Shown here: one piece after another, positions 26,737 to 34,688 of the stretch | How positions within the stretch are numbered: the stretch's first letter is position 1 | Layout: each line of letters begins with the position of its first letter | Source: a virus | IMG/VR virus record: IMGVR_UViG_3300042446_001529 | Span: 34,645-98,644 of that record | Reading direction: 5' to 3' (one strand) | Length of the DNA: 64,000 nt | Translations under genes and position numbers: made by a program | Notes under the pieces: generated by a model | Database searches by the model: none | What the model was told of the DNA's origin: nothing | The model's input: only the letters and a program-made list of their open reading frames with translations

Positions 26737-27719
26737 TGTGTATATCTCGCATTAAGTGGTTCTGCATAACTCTGTGCCTGATCAGCAATCTTTTTCAAAT
26801 CCCATAGATTACAGAACTTGATTAATCTTATACCAACTTGACTCACGTTCTTTTGTTCAGCAGTGGCAGTGGCAATAGTGTTTACAATTATCTCTTTGAT
26901 GTCGTCGGGTTGGTGACTTAGATCGATCAGTCGACGATTGCGTTCATAATCTTCTAACACACGATGTTCTTCACCGTTGTGATCAGACCACCTCTGAAGC
27001 ATGAGATTGTTCCACGCATATCCTTTGCTGTTACGATCTTCGAACGCTTCACTAAGACCCACTTTTTTGCTTGTGCCTTTAGTACGCACACCTGGATACG
27101 CCGAGAAGACATTATCACTGGTATCACCACGCATGCATTTTTCAAACAACAACCATTCTGGATTAGGTGCTGCTTTTGGCTCTTGTGTTTTTTTGTCAAT
27201 GATGGGCTTGCCTTTGTCATCAAAAATTCCTTTGTCAGTGATAACATGTTCCATAACACCATTGTATTGTGTGACATTGGGTGCAATCAATTGAACGAAG
27301 TCTGTGTCTGTGCTGATGATCACATGTTTGTCATTTGGATGTGTTTGTATCCAACCAGCAATTAAATCATCTGCTTCTAATTGTGAATTTTGTAAAACAG
27401 TGCAGTTAGTTTTTTCTGCGATAAAGTCTTTGAACGTGTCAAATGCTTCCCAGAAGATTTTGTCTTCTTCTTGTTCTTTTTCTGTGTGTGCGGCACGAGC
27501 ATCTGAACGATTACGCTTGTAAGGAGCATAGTAGTCCTTGCGCCACGATCTACCCTCTAAACAGAAGATAACATGACTACCTTCGAACTGCTGCCATGCT
27601 TTGCGAATACTGTTTAATGTGATGTGAAATGCCATGCCTAGTTTGATATCAGCGTCACCGTTGATAACGTGACGAGCACGAAAGAATGTGTTTGCTGTAT
27701 CAACTAAGATATAATTCAT
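26733..27719 (-). CDS. rnh: RNase H / 5'-3' exonuclease (T4 Rnh-like, PIN/FEN family)
   Basis: 328 aa, close to T4 RNase H (305 aa). Motifs in order: D7 in YILVDTANTFFRAR, the basic arch YYAPYKRNRSDARAAH, EADDLIAGW near residues 117-125, and STDTDFVQLI near 138-147, which together give the acidic two-metal site of FEN/5'-exonucleases. In T4 this enzyme removes RNA primers from lagging-strand fragments. Overlaps both neighbours by ATGA. The replication genes gp43-45 lie about 10 kb away on the same strand. The assignment rests on motif order rather than a database search. Confidence 0.85.
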   Translation of the reverse strand: MNYILVDTANTFFRARHVINGDADIKLGMAFHITLNSIRKAWQQFEGSHVIFCLEGRSWRKDYYAPYKRNRSDARAAHTEKEQEEDKIFWEAFDTFKDFIAEKTNCTVLQNSQLEADDLIAGWIQTHPNDKHVIISTDTDFVQLIAPNVTQYNGVMEHVITDKGIFDDKGKPIIDKKTQEPKAAPNPEWLLFEKCMRGDTSDNVFSAYPGVRTKGTSKKVGLSEAFEDRNSKGYAWNNLMLQRWSDHNGEEHRVLEDYERNRRLIDLSHQPDDIKEIIVNTIATATAEQKNVSQVGIRLIKFCNLWDLKKIADQAQSYAEPLNARYTQ

Positions 27720-28156
27720 AGATTATCTTTCTTCACTGTTTTAATATCAATTACGCCTGTGTTTACAGGACCGCCGAAATCGCCATCGACTACTACATTG
27801 GCACACAGTTCACGGAACCAACGATCTATAATTTCTTCGTCTTTGTCTCCGTCCTCACCATATCCCTCTTGCTTTAATTTTAACACAAAAAGGTCGTTCC
27901 AGTCAAGCTCAAAAAAGCCATTACGAACATTATCTTTGTTGACATGTGTTTCGATTACGCCTACCCACGGTTCTTTTTTACGTGTTGCACGTTCTTTTGG
28001 AGATAATTTGGCCTGTGCCTCTGCTTCTGTAGCACGTTCGGCAGCTTCAGTGGCTGCTTTGGCTGTTTCAGAGGCTTGTGCTGCAATGCCTATTGATCGT
28101 TCTGCTTCTGCTCTGATCTTGTCAATACCAAATAATTTTTCAATCCATTTATTCAT
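27716..28156 (-). CDS. Unknown phage protein with Ala/Glu coiled coil, 146 aa
   Basis: Several starts are possible (GTG 28168, ATG 28159, ATG 28156); GGGGA spacing favours 28156. Residues 1-70 are a basic/amphipathic start (MNKWIEKLFGIDKIRAEAER) followed by an Ala/Glu repeat (ASETAKAATEAAERATEAEA), a likely coiled coil; residues 75-146 are a small domain (EPWVGVIETHVNKDNVRNGF, FELDWNDLFVLKL). It lies between QueE and RNase H. Function unknown. Confidence 0.6.
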   Translation of the reverse strand: MNKWIEKLFGIDKIRAEAERSIGIAAQASETAKAATEAAERATEAEAQAKLSPKERATRKKEPWVGVIETHVNKDNVRNGFFELDWNDLFVLKLKQEGYGEDGDKDEEIIDRWFRELCANVVVDGDFGGPVNTGVIDIKTVKKDNL

Positions 28157-29010
28157 CATGTTCCCCACTCATTTTTAAATAGCGGCACTTGCAGTCTATC
28201 ACTGTAACGTAGTCCCATCTTCATTGCTAATTCTGCCACCCGGCGATTATTTAGTGTATATACACTTTCAACTCCGCCCACAGGCATGAGATAACAATGT
28301 CCGGTAAATCCTTCTGCACGATATATATCTAAAGTTTCTAAGGCTTCTTCGGCATCTTCTTCTGTGGCTATTACAAATTTAAGATAGGTATAACCAGCTT
28401 CTTGATATTCACAAACAACGTCCGGCTTTATCGCTTCGTGTCTTTCCTCTCCGGAACAGCTGAGCTTGGCACTGACTGAAAATGTAACTTCTCTAGAAGC
28501 GAATGGAGGATTCTGACCCCACTCTTGTAGGAATGTTTTAAATTCTGGAGTGAGTTTTTGAGTGCCGTTGGTTTCAAACGTAATTTCTTTAAGTTTGATC
28601 ATACTAGGATGGTTAAGTAATTCTGGATAAGCACGTTGCCAACCCAACAAAGGCTCACCGCCTGTAATAACTAGATGTTCAGCCTGCCACTGATTAAAAG
28701 GTAAGATTTCCATTATACGCTCAGCGATAGCATCACTAGTAAGCATAGGACTAAGATCCTTAAACCTTGGATCCCAGCTTGCATAGCTATCACAGCCAGT
28801 ACTGACAAGTGGTAGTTCTTCATATGTTTTAAATTTATCTACGATTTGTGCAATAGAATCAACTTCGGTACTTAGTTTATCTTTAGGCATACCAAAGCCC
28901 GCACATTTAAAGTTGCAGCCAAATGTGCGTAAGAAAACAGAAGGCACACCCATATAGCGTCCTTCACCCTGAATGCTGTAAAACAGCTCTGCAATTTTAA
29001 TTTTACTCAT
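28156..29010 (-). CDS. queE: 7-carboxy-7-deazaguanine synthase QueE (radical SAM), phage-type
   Basis: QueE converts 6-carboxytetrahydropterin to 7-carboxy-7-deazaguanine (CDG) on the way to preQ0/queuosine-type bases. Visible: FYSIQGEGRYMGVPSVFLR (family start), GCNFKC at residues 31-36, VITGGEPLLGW (SAM-binding GGEP), TFETNGTQ, and SVSAKLSCSGE. The canonical third cluster Cys of C-x3-C-x2-C is missing (CNFKCAGF); C73 in VSTGCDSYASWD may complete the cluster. 284 aa is longer than the typical 210-250. FolE, QueD and DpdA lie downstream on the same strand, so the product most likely goes into DNA. Confidence 0.85.
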   Translation of the reverse strand: MSKIKIAELFYSIQGEGRYMGVPSVFLRTFGCNFKCAGFGMPKDKLSTEVDSIAQIVDKFKTYEELPLVSTGCDSYASWDPRFKDLSPMLTSDAIAERIMEILPFNQWQAEHLVITGGEPLLGWQRAYPELLNHPSMIKLKEITFETNGTQKLTPEFKTFLQEWGQNPPFASREVTFSVSAKLSCSGEERHEAIKPDVVCEYQEAGYTYLKFVIATEEDAEEALETLDIYRAEGFTGHCYLMPVGGVESVYTLNNRRVAELAMKMGLRYSDRLQVPLFKNEWGT

Positions 29011-29016
29011 AGTTTA

Positions 29017-29181
29017 TTATACACTCTTTTTCTGTAATTGCCAAGAGCCATTGCCCTGATCTATCCATTCTAATGTGTCGCCTTCGCCCCAACCTTGCAG
29101 ATCCAACACTTCCTGTGGTATTGGCATAATGAGATCACCGGTATCAGGATCTTCTTCTAATACAACTGTCCAATTTTTCAA
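29017..29181 (-). CDS. Small AbrB/MazE-like protein, 54 aa
   Basis: A TTG start at 29181 with AGGAG six bases upstream. The product (KNWTVVLEEDPDTGDLIMPI, PQEVLDLQGWGEGDTLEWID, then NGSWQLQKK) matches the swapped-hairpin AbrB/SpoVT/MazE pattern: a beta strand, (I/L)P-x-E-(V/L)L, GW-x-x-GD-x-L-x-W. Such proteins bind DNA or act as antitoxins; I see no toxin partner. The stop is 7 bp before the QueE start. Confidence 0.7.
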   Translation of the reverse strand: MKNWTVVLEEDPDTGDLIMPIPQEVLDLQGWGEGDTLEWIDQGNGSWQLQKKSV

Positions 29182-29194
29182 TGTTAACTCCTGA

Positions 29195-29392
29195 TCAAAT
29201 AGTATTGTCGTTCTTATTTTTCCAATCCAAATATCTACGTTTACGACATTCTTCTTTAACGTCAGTTGGAATATCTGGATGCCATTCTGCCATGCCGCAG
29301 TCGTAGACTCGATATTCTGGCATTTCTACTTGAGAAAGAAAGAGAATCCAAAGGACGCAGGCAACAACAAACCCAATGAAATATTTCTTCAT
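29195..29392 (-). CDS. Small single-pass membrane protein, 65 aa
   Basis: An N-terminal hydrophobic helix (residues 4-20, YFIGFVVACVLWILFLS) is followed by a hydrophilic domain with two cysteines (YDCGMAEWHPDIPTDVKEEC). It is probably an inner-membrane-anchored protein facing the periplasm. It overlaps the 68-aa gene by ATGA. Function unknown. Confidence 0.6.
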   Translation of the reverse strand: MKKYFIGFVVACVLWILFLSQVEMPEYRVYDCGMAEWHPDIPTDVKEECRKRRYLDWKNKNDNTI

Positions 29393-29595
29393 ACTCTATC
29401 GCTTAACAATATTTTACACAGCATTGCATCGTGTTCGTTATAAAATTTAAATGTCATTTGATCTGTTTCTGGATGGCTGGTATATCGATCGCCTGGAAGG
29501 CCAAAGTGTTCCAACACCATGACACAGGTTTCATTCCACCAAAATCCAGTTTGTTCTTTTTTCCAAGGAACTAAAATTGTTTTTAGATCAGACAC
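29389..29595 (-). CDS. Unknown phage protein, 68 aa
   Basis: A short protein (KTILVPWKKEQTGFWWNETC, VMVLEHFGLPGDRYTSHPET) ending in a helix (FYNEHDAMLCKILLSDRV). No recognised family. The ATGA overlap with the membrane protein downstream supports real translation. Confidence 0.55.
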   Translation of the reverse strand: MSDLKTILVPWKKEQTGFWWNETCVMVLEHFGLPGDRYTSHPETDQMTFKFYNEHDAMLCKILLSDRV

Positions 29596-29605
29596 AATAT
29601 TTCAC

Positions 29606-29983
29606 TCATTTTTTATAATTACCTTTTTCTGGAATGACATGTCTGACACCGCCTGTAGGGTCTTCCATGTCGCCTTTACGTCGGGGAATCAAATGAACAT
29701 GTGGATACGGCACAGTTTGTCCAGCAGCTTCGCCCCAATTAAGGCCAATATTGAATCCATCCCACTCACCTGCTTTGACTTTTTCCTGCCCTACTCTTAG
29801 AGCATCAGCGAAACAATCTTCAATCACTCCCACAGCTGAATATTTAGGCACAAACAACAAGTGACCTTCTGTTACAGGATACTTGTCTTTAAAAACAACC
29901 ACATGAAAGTCATCTTGTAAAACATCGTTCCATGGTGCCTGCCCTGCATCACGTGCATCGTCTAACGAATAATGTAAGTTCAT
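29606..29983 (-). CDS. HIT-family protein (histidine-triad hydrolase-like), 125 aa
   Basis: The C-terminal YPHVHLIPRRKGDMEDPTGG matches the HIT motif (His-hydrophobic-His-hydrophobic), and KYPVTEGHLLFVPKY is the upstream substrate-positioning strand; VVVFKDKYPV also fits. HIT proteins hydrolyse or transfer nucleoside phosphates such as AMP-lysine or dinucleoside polyphosphates. Only two of the usual three triad histidines are evident, and the first position is Tyr-Pro. It overlaps the upstream gene by ATGA. Likely cytosolic nucleotide metabolism. Confidence 0.75.
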   Translation of the reverse strand: MNLHYSLDDARDAGQAPWNDVLQDDFHVVVFKDKYPVTEGHLLFVPKYSAVGVIEDCFADALRVGQEKVKAGEWDGFNIGLNWGEAAGQTVPYPHVHLIPRRKGDMEDPTGGVRHVIPEKGNYKK

Positions 29984-30207
29984 CGTTTATACTCCTGTTT
30001 TTCTCTAGGAAGATCATCTTCGCGTACAACAAACTCACGGCCGCCTAGACTGCCTGCAAATGCTTTAGTACGTTCCATGTAAGCTAATCGTAGTTTAAGA
30101 GTTTGAAATGCAACATCTAAAAATACTTTAGGCTTGTAACCTAGAACATGCATGTCAAAATCTTTACCTGCGTCGGTGCAATGAACTTTAATTTTAGAAT
30201 CAATCAT
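29980..30207 (-). CDS. Unknown phage protein, 75 aa
   Basis: ATG at 30207 overlaps the previous stop (ATGA). The protein has a beta start (SKIKVHCTDAGKDFDMHVLG) and a helical middle (VFLDVAFQTLKLRLAYMERT). Function unknown; its position between HIT and phosphoribosyltransferase genes suggests a link to nucleotide metabolism, without direct evidence. Confidence 0.55.
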   Translation of the reverse strand: MIDSKIKVHCTDAGKDFDMHVLGYKPKVFLDVAFQTLKLRLAYMERTKAFAGSLGGREFVVREDDLPREKQEYKR

Positions 30208-30743
30208 TTGGTCCACCAATCTTCCCAAGGAAAATCAATCCATACATTGTTTTCTGCCTTGTTGACTTCCATGCCAACGAAATCCATCTTAACATTGCAT
30301 TTGCTGGCGAGATTATCTACTAACACAGCGAATTTAACATTGTTATTCCACACTTCTTCCCAGGCCGGATCATCTGGGAAGCAACCACTTGGCCAATCTT
30401 TCATAATCCAGTTAAGTGTAGTACCTTGATCGTTGATATCATCTACAATTAAAATGTTTTTAAAAGCGGTATCTTTATCAGCTGCACGATCCTTAGACAA
30501 CGGACCTAGCGCATCTTCAGCCATCCATAAATTGCTCTCCGGACCAATCTCGCTATCTCGTAGACTTACATTGAGAGTATGTAACGGAATATTAAAATAT
30601 TGACTGATCATAACAGCAGGAATCAATCCCCCTCGAGTAATACCTACGATATAATCGGGCCTCCATGTTCCTGTAGCAAGTTCTCTACAAATCTTGCCGA
30701 CTAGTCCTGTTACTTCATGCTGGTTGATTTTGAGTTTGTTCAT
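30204..30743 (-). CDS. Purine phosphoribosyltransferase-like protein (xanthine/hypoxanthine type), 179 aa
   Basis: The PRPP-binding signature ILIVDDINDQGTT (residues about 98-110), the N-terminal YIVGITRGGLIPAV and a C-terminal WIDFPWEDWW are the pattern of XPRT/HGPRT-type enzymes, which join PRPP and a purine base to make a nucleotide. In a phage with a 7-deazaguanine pathway it could recycle bases or supply GMP. AAGGA five bases before the ATG lies inside the preceding gene (29-bp overlap). Substrate specificity is inferred only. Confidence 0.75.
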   Translation of the reverse strand: MNKLKINQHEVTGLVGKICRELATGTWRPDYIVGITRGGLIPAVMISQYFNIPLHTLNVSLRDSEIGPESNLWMAEDALGPLSKDRAADKDTAFKNILIVDDINDQGTTLNWIMKDWPSGCFPDDPAWEEVWNNNVKFAVLVDNLASKCNVKMDFVGMEVNKAENNVWIDFPWEDWWTK

Positions 30744-31182
30744 TTCTATCCTTGAGATATTGTTCGTGTTGTATCCATTTGTTGTTGACTAAAAATCCCC
30801 ATTCACGCTTATGTGGACCTGGCATAAACAATGTCCAGGCAGTTACACCAGGTTTAAGTTCGATGCGATGATAGCTATTAGAACTACAGGTGCGAAAGTG
30901 ACCAGGTCCCCGCCAATGCTTGGTCTCTCCAATCATTTGGCCATTTTCGAAATCAGGAGTATATTCATAGTATCCACCTTTTAGTATTAGTGTAGCATAG
31001 GGCCACGGATGATCATGAACATCGTCAGGATCACCTTTGAGGAATTTATGTAAAAATACATTAAATGGAAAACGATTTCTTTCTTTCAAGAATAGATAAT
31101 ACCGTTCGAGATACGGTTCGTTATTAACACGATCATAAATGATACGCTTACGGCCCAGTCGTTCAAGCAGTTTCAAAAACAT
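30715..31182 (-). CDS. Cupin-like phage protein, 155 aa
   Basis: The motif DDVHDHPWPYATLILKGGYY plus a later SYHRIELKPG-x-x-AWTLFM matches the two cupin motifs (metal-binding His residues in a beta barrel). The start is basic (FLKLLERLGRKRIIYDR). Cupins include sugar isomerases, dioxygenases and binding proteins. The enzyme type is not assigned. Confidence 0.65.
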   Translation of the reverse strand: MFLKLLERLGRKRIIYDRVNNEPYLERYYLFLKERNRFPFNVFLHKFLKGDPDDVHDHPWPYATLILKGGYYEYTPDFENGQMIGETKHWRGPGHFRTCSSNSYHRIELKPGVTAWTLFMPGPHKREWGFLVNNKWIQHEQYLKDRNEQTQNQPA

Positions 31183-31588
31183 TATTAACTTCTTCCTTGA
31201 GATATCTTATTAATTCTTTATCCGTGGGCAATACACTATAATTGTTCTTGTAAAAGATTTCATAGCTGTCGCTGCCGTATTTCCCAATGCCATATAACAT
31301 TGTAGCATCATTTCCGTCCCAAGTCAAGTAGTCTTGACTCATTCTAAGCAAGCGGGTATATCGGACATTAACCATCCCGAGTGGTTGGATAATGCTTTTG
31401 ACAAAGTCTTCGTCTGCTTGTAGCAATGCCAGTGCTGTAGGAAACCAATATAGAAATTCTGGCAGAGTGGTCTTCACGGCTTTGCGGCCAGTTTGATTCA
31501 ACATGATCACCCCAACAAAATGCTGCCAAGCATCATCCACTTGTTGTTGGACCATTAGATCATCGCGCAAGGGTTTAATAAATGTCAT
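31163..31588 (-). CDS. MBD4-like HhH-GPD DNA glycosylase, 141 aa
   Basis: The sequence follows the MBD4/endonuclease-III-type glycosylase domain: FVGVIMLNQTGRKAVKTTLP (first helix pair), FPTALALLQADEDFVKSIIQ, PLGMVNVRYTRLLRMSQDYL, then the helix-hairpin-helix and catalytic Asp in LYGIGKYGSDSYEIF (D107). Such enzymes remove T or U mispaired with G. At 141 aa it is just the catalytic domain, with no Fe-S cluster cysteines. Presumably it repairs deaminated bases in phage DNA or acts on modified or host DNA. It overlaps the cupin-like gene by 20 bp. Confidence 0.7.
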   Translation of the reverse strand: MTFIKPLRDDLMVQQQVDDAWQHFVGVIMLNQTGRKAVKTTLPEFLYWFPTALALLQADEDFVKSIIQPLGMVNVRYTRLLRMSQDYLTWDGNDATMLYGIGKYGSDSYEIFYKNNYSVLPTDKELIRYLKEEVNNVFETA

Positions 31589-31659
31589 TGTCTACGAATC
31601 CAGACCCAAATTACTATGCCTATAATAACACCAACAATCATACCTAGAGAAAATAACAT
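31585..31659 (-). CDS. Single-helix membrane microprotein, 24 aa
   Basis: A 25-codon frame with GAGGAAG seven to eight bases upstream; its ATG overlaps the preceding stop (TAATG) and its TGA overlaps the next ATG, so it is coupled on both sides. Nearly the whole product is one transmembrane helix (about residues 5-20, Ile/Val/Gly-rich) ending Arg-Arg-Gln, giving an N-out or cytoplasmic-basic topology. Function unknown. Confidence 0.6.
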   Translation of the reverse strand: MLFSLGMIVGVIIGIVIWVWIRRQ

Positions 31660-31877
31660 TATTCTACTTCCTCACCGAACCAGTCATCTACCTGACGTTC
31701 AGCTTCTTCTTGTGTGAGAGCATGAACAAAAATTCTAGCAGGTTTTCCCACAGTGTGCTGAATATTAAATTTTATCACACCAGCGGGGATAAGATTCCAA
31801 TCTCGTTCTACAACAAACTCTTGTAGATTTTTTGCACGAAAGATTAGATTGTCTGTGATGTCTTTTGCAGTATTCAT
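31659..31877 (-). CDS. Unknown phage protein, 72 aa
   Basis: A small alpha/beta protein ([20 protein letters not shown], then KPARIFVHALTQEEAERQVD, ending DDWFGEEVE). ATGA overlap with the upstream CDGSH-like gene. No recognised family. Confidence 0.55.
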   Translation of the reverse strand: MNTAKDITDNLIFRAKNLQEFVVERDWNLIPAGVIKFNIQHTVGKPARIFVHALTQEEAERQVDDWFGEEVE

Positions 31878-32068
31878 TGCTGACCTCGAATTATATTCTT
31901 GTTCTCTGCTTCATTATCACTGCGCAGTTGATCTTCCATCCACAACATTTTTTGATGTGCATACATTTCTTCTGAAAGTCCATGCCATCCACAACATTTT
32001 CCAGTTGGACTACGGCCGCAGCCGCACTTGCCAAATTCTTCTGTATTTTCTTTGACTCGTATTTGCAT
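31874..32068 (-). CDS. CDGSH-like iron-sulfur protein, 64 aa (variant motif)
   Basis: [16 protein letters not shown] at residues 15-30 fits C-x-C-x2-S-x3-x-C-x-G-x-H, the 2Fe-2S-binding CDGSH motif, but the usual Asp after the third Cys is Cys. The three cysteines and the His that bind the cluster are all present. A charged helix follows ([20 protein letters not shown]). CDGSH proteins transfer electrons or clusters. Whether a cluster binds needs experiment. Confidence 0.6.
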   Translation of the reverse strand: MQIRVKENTEEFGKCGCGRSPTGKCCGWHGLSEEMYAHQKMLWMEDQLRSDNEAENKNIIRGQQ

Positions 32069-32069
32069 A

Positions 32070-32576
32070 TTATTCCTCGGGATTAGGGTTATCTATACTC
32101 CACGGCCATGAAGTTCTCGGATCGGGCCTGGGTCTAAGTTTAACATTCTCTTCAATAACATCGCCTGTTATTTCATCACATAGACTAACTTGATATGGTG
32201 CAATAATGTGAACAGCACAGTCTTCTTCTGACCAATCGTGTTCACCGTCATAGAGCCAACCAGCCCCACCTTCGTAGTATGCTTCTCGAATTGCATCTTG
32301 TTCGTCTTCATCGATATCGTCACTAAATTCAATTTCGATATTAATACTGTCGTCGAACTCACAACCCCAACCGCAATCAGTTCGAGCATAGGCAACAGGA
32401 TCACCTAACCAAGGAAGGTTGCAATCTAAATCACCTTCCACAAAGCCTTGCCCCCAGCGGTAGGTTTCATCTATGTTAAACCAACTGATGCTATCATCGG
32501 AGTTCTTACGATACATTTCTACATGGTAGACAATGCTTTTCTTTTCCAGTGGTTTAATTAGATATACTTGACTCAT
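32070..32576 (-). CDS. Acidic phage protein of unknown function, 168 aa
   Basis: Strongly acidic ([36 protein letters not shown]) with several Trp and Cys residues and a Pro-rich tail ([20 protein letters not shown]). Strong negative charge could mimic DNA, but this is only an idea. It lies directly downstream of FolE. No family recognised. Confidence 0.55.
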   Translation of the reverse strand: MSQVYLIKPLEKKSIVYHVEMYRKNSDDSISWFNIDETYRWGQGFVEGDLDCNLPWLGDPVAYARTDCGWGCEFDDSINIEIEFSDDIDEDEQDAIREAYYEGGAGWLYDGEHDWSEEDCAVHIIAPYQVSLCDEITGDVIEENVKLRPRPDPRTSWPWSIDNPNPEE

Positions 32577-32584
32577 GATATTCC

Positions 32585-33331
32585 TTATCGTGGTGAAAAT
32601 TCTTGCTGCATTTTAATATTGTCAAAGAATTCTTTTTTAGTACCTGGGTCATCTTTGAATGCACCCTTGAGTACAGTGGTCTGTGTTAGACTCGAATGCG
32701 CCATAATGCCACGATTCTCACAGCAACCGTGAGTGGCTTGTATGTATACTCCGATGTTTTCACTATCTGTAGCTCGACTTATTTCTCTTGCAATATCGTT
32801 GCAGAGTTCTTCCTGGAGAGTGCCACGCCTAGCGCACCACTGAGCAATACGAGTATACTTGCTAAGGCCAATAAGTTTGTTGGCAGCAATGATACCAATA
32901 TAAGCCACCCCAGATACAGGCTGATGATGATGAGAGCACATACTACGCAATTCACTTCTAACAACTAACATGCCTTCATATCTATCCTCACTATCATTTG
33001 GAAACGCTGTTGCATCTGGAGCAGGTTCGTATCTACCTGACATGATTTCATTAAAATACATTTTAGCAAGTCTACGTGCTGTGCCTTGACTGTTGGGATC
33101 ATTTTCACGATCAATAAGCAAACTGTCTAGCACTTGTTCAAATGCAGGAGTTGCTTCGTCGATTAGTTTTTCTAAGTCACCGTCATGCAGATAATCACTG
33201 ATGTTGTCACCGGCCCAGAAACGCTTGCCTTCACGTTTCATCTTAAAACGAATGTGATCACCTAGATATGCTTCCGAATATCCACCATCGCCTGCCATTG
33301 CGTCCAGGCCTGTTTCTTTTTTATCTATCAA
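32585..33331 (-). CDS. folE: GTP cyclohydrolase I FolE
   Basis: FolE turns GTP into 7,8-dihydroneopterin triphosphate, the first step toward 7-deazaguanine. Motifs: VVRSELRSMCSHHHQPVSGV (Zn-binding Cys and catalytic His), YIGIIAANKLIGLSKYTRIA, QERL-like GTLQEELCNDIA, and ATHGCCENRGI (second Zn Cys). TTG start with GGAG seven bases upstream. 248 aa includes an N-terminal extension over the usual ~190-220. Context with QueD, QueE and DpdA indicates the product serves DNA-base modification rather than folate. Confidence 0.9.
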   Translation of the reverse strand: MIDKKETGLDAMAGDGGYSEAYLGDHIRFKMKREGKRFWAGDNISDYLHDGDLEKLIDEATPAFEQVLDSLLIDRENDPNSQGTARRLAKMYFNEIMSGRYEPAPDATAFPNDSEDRYEGMLVVRSELRSMCSHHHQPVSGVAYIGIIAANKLIGLSKYTRIAQWCARRGTLQEELCNDIAREISRATDSENIGVYIQATHGCCENRGIMAHSSLTQTTVLKGAFKDDPGTKKEFFDNIKMQQEFSPR

Positions 33332-33372
33332 TTAAATTCTCCGAGTTTATGTCGTGGATGACATTTATAATA

Positions 33373-34449
33373 TTATTTTAACATCTCTAATAGTGTATTA
33401 CAACTAAAAAAGTTTTCTTGTAGTATAGCTACCTGTTTATTTAGGCTAGGCAGTCGAGTTTCATAATTATCCATATGCTGGATTATTTCTCTACAAATAT
33501 CTGGACGATATACAGTATATGCATCGTAGCTCTCAGTCCATTTGCTAGGATACTTAAATGTATCTAAAGCCATTTCACTGTAGCTGAGTCTATCAGGCAC
33601 CATAGGAATGGCACCTACAATAGCACCTTCATACCAGCTGATGCCTAGGGTTTCTTGCAGGTTTGCACTAAACACCAATTTGGCTTCCCCTAGCAAATTA
33701 TGATATTCGTTTTTTGTTAGTTGTTGATCTTGACAGACGACAAACTCATATTGCGGTAAGTGTTCTTTCAAGTCACGAAAGATTTCAACCTGTTTCTCGG
33801 GAGCAATACGATGCGGGAATAAGATAAGATCACGCTTGGGCATATTCTTATACATGTTCAACGTATCTTCCATATACTCCATGGGCCATCCTGTGCGAAC
33901 AATCTTGCCTAATTCTTTAAAGCCTTCAATCGACTGTGGCATAGAAAGATGTAGCAAGTTCTTGCAGAACAAATCGACATGAAAGTCTGTGGCAAAGTAA
34001 TTGTGATCAAATGATTCGAAGAAACTCTTCTCAGCAAATCTAACCCAAGGCTTATCTCCCACAAGACGTCCTAGGAAGTCTTGAGGATCATAACTGCCAG
34101 CATGCCATAAGCCGTGTGTAACCACTGGAATACCCAGCAACTCACTCATGTACTTTAAGTTTATGATACCAGGATGCCAAGCATCAGTAAAGATAAAGTG
34201 ATCGCCGGGATGAACGGATCCGTTACAAAATAAACGACCCATCTGCTCAACTTGACTAGCCTTGTATATATTAGTGCCGCCAAAGTTGAGAAATGCTCCA
34301 GGAGTGGTAGCACTAGGAATGTCCGTAGGACCTGATATAATGTTGACATGGTGCCCTGCTTTTTTAAGGATTGCCGGCACGTGAGTTTTCCACTGACCCG
34401 TGTATCTAGTCTCTACTGCTTCAAGATCAATGAGAAAAACTCGTGCCAT
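33373..34449 (-). CDS. GT-B fold glycosyltransferase (family 1/4-like), 358 aa
   Basis: Two Rossmann-like halves are visible: an N-terminal ARVFLIDLEAVETRYTGQW and GDHFIFTDAWHPGIINLKYM, and a C-terminal donor half with DLILFPHRIAPEKQVEIFRD and ANLQETLGISWYEGAIVGAI-PMVPD, the EGxxxGxxP signature of GT4-type enzymes. Located between FolE and QueD on the same strand, so it could glycosylate the deazaguanine-modified DNA or be an independent enzyme; neither is shown. Conserved relatives occur in T4-like marine phages. Confidence 0.65.
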   Translation of the reverse strand: MARVFLIDLEAVETRYTGQWKTHVPAILKKAGHHVNIISGPTDIPSATTPGAFLNFGGTNIYKASQVEQMGRLFCNGSVHPGDHFIFTDAWHPGIINLKYMSELLGIPVVTHGLWHAGSYDPQDFLGRLVGDKPWVRFAEKSFFESFDHNYFATDFHVDLFCKNLLHLSMPQSIEGFKELGKIVRTGWPMEYMEDTLNMYKNMPKRDLILFPHRIAPEKQVEIFRDLKEHLPQYEFVVCQDQQLTKNEYHNLLGEAKLVFSANLQETLGISWYEGAIVGAIPMVPDRLSYSEMALDTFKYPSKWTESYDAYTVYRPDICREIIQHMDNYETRLPSLNKQVAILQENFFSCNTLLEMLK

Positions 34450-34452
34450 TAA

Positions 34453-34677
34453 TTAACCTCTTTTTTGAAAGTGTGGTCTGTTGCCTTGATATGGACGTCT
34501 TGGCCGTTTGCTGGCAAGATAGGATCCATAGTTTTGACTATCTCTGCGATAGAGATCTGCAGGATTAAAATCGCAGAGTTGGAATCTGCACCAATCGTGG
34601 TAGGCCTCGAGGTCCTCCCACACCTTTACAACGTCAGGACGATTTTCAAAGTACCTGTAGTCCTTGTAGTTTTTCAT
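34453..34677 (-). CDS. Unknown phage protein, 74 aa
   Basis: An aromatic/basic protein (KNYKDYRYFENRPDVVKVWE, then DLYRRDSQNYGSYLASKRPR) ending in an Arg/Gln/His-rich tail, suggesting nucleic-acid binding. It lies 11 bp downstream of QueD. No recognised family. Confidence 0.55.
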   Translation of the reverse strand: MKNYKDYRYFENRPDVVKVWEDLEAYHDWCRFQLCDFNPADLYRRDSQNYGSYLASKRPRRPYQGNRPHFQKRG

Positions 34678-34688
34678 CGATGTTCCTT

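Noticed and set aside
26964-27365. Plus-strand frames opposite the RNase H-like gene
   Set aside because: Cys/Phe-rich antisense readings without a ribosome-binding site; the minus-strand gene has all FEN motifs.
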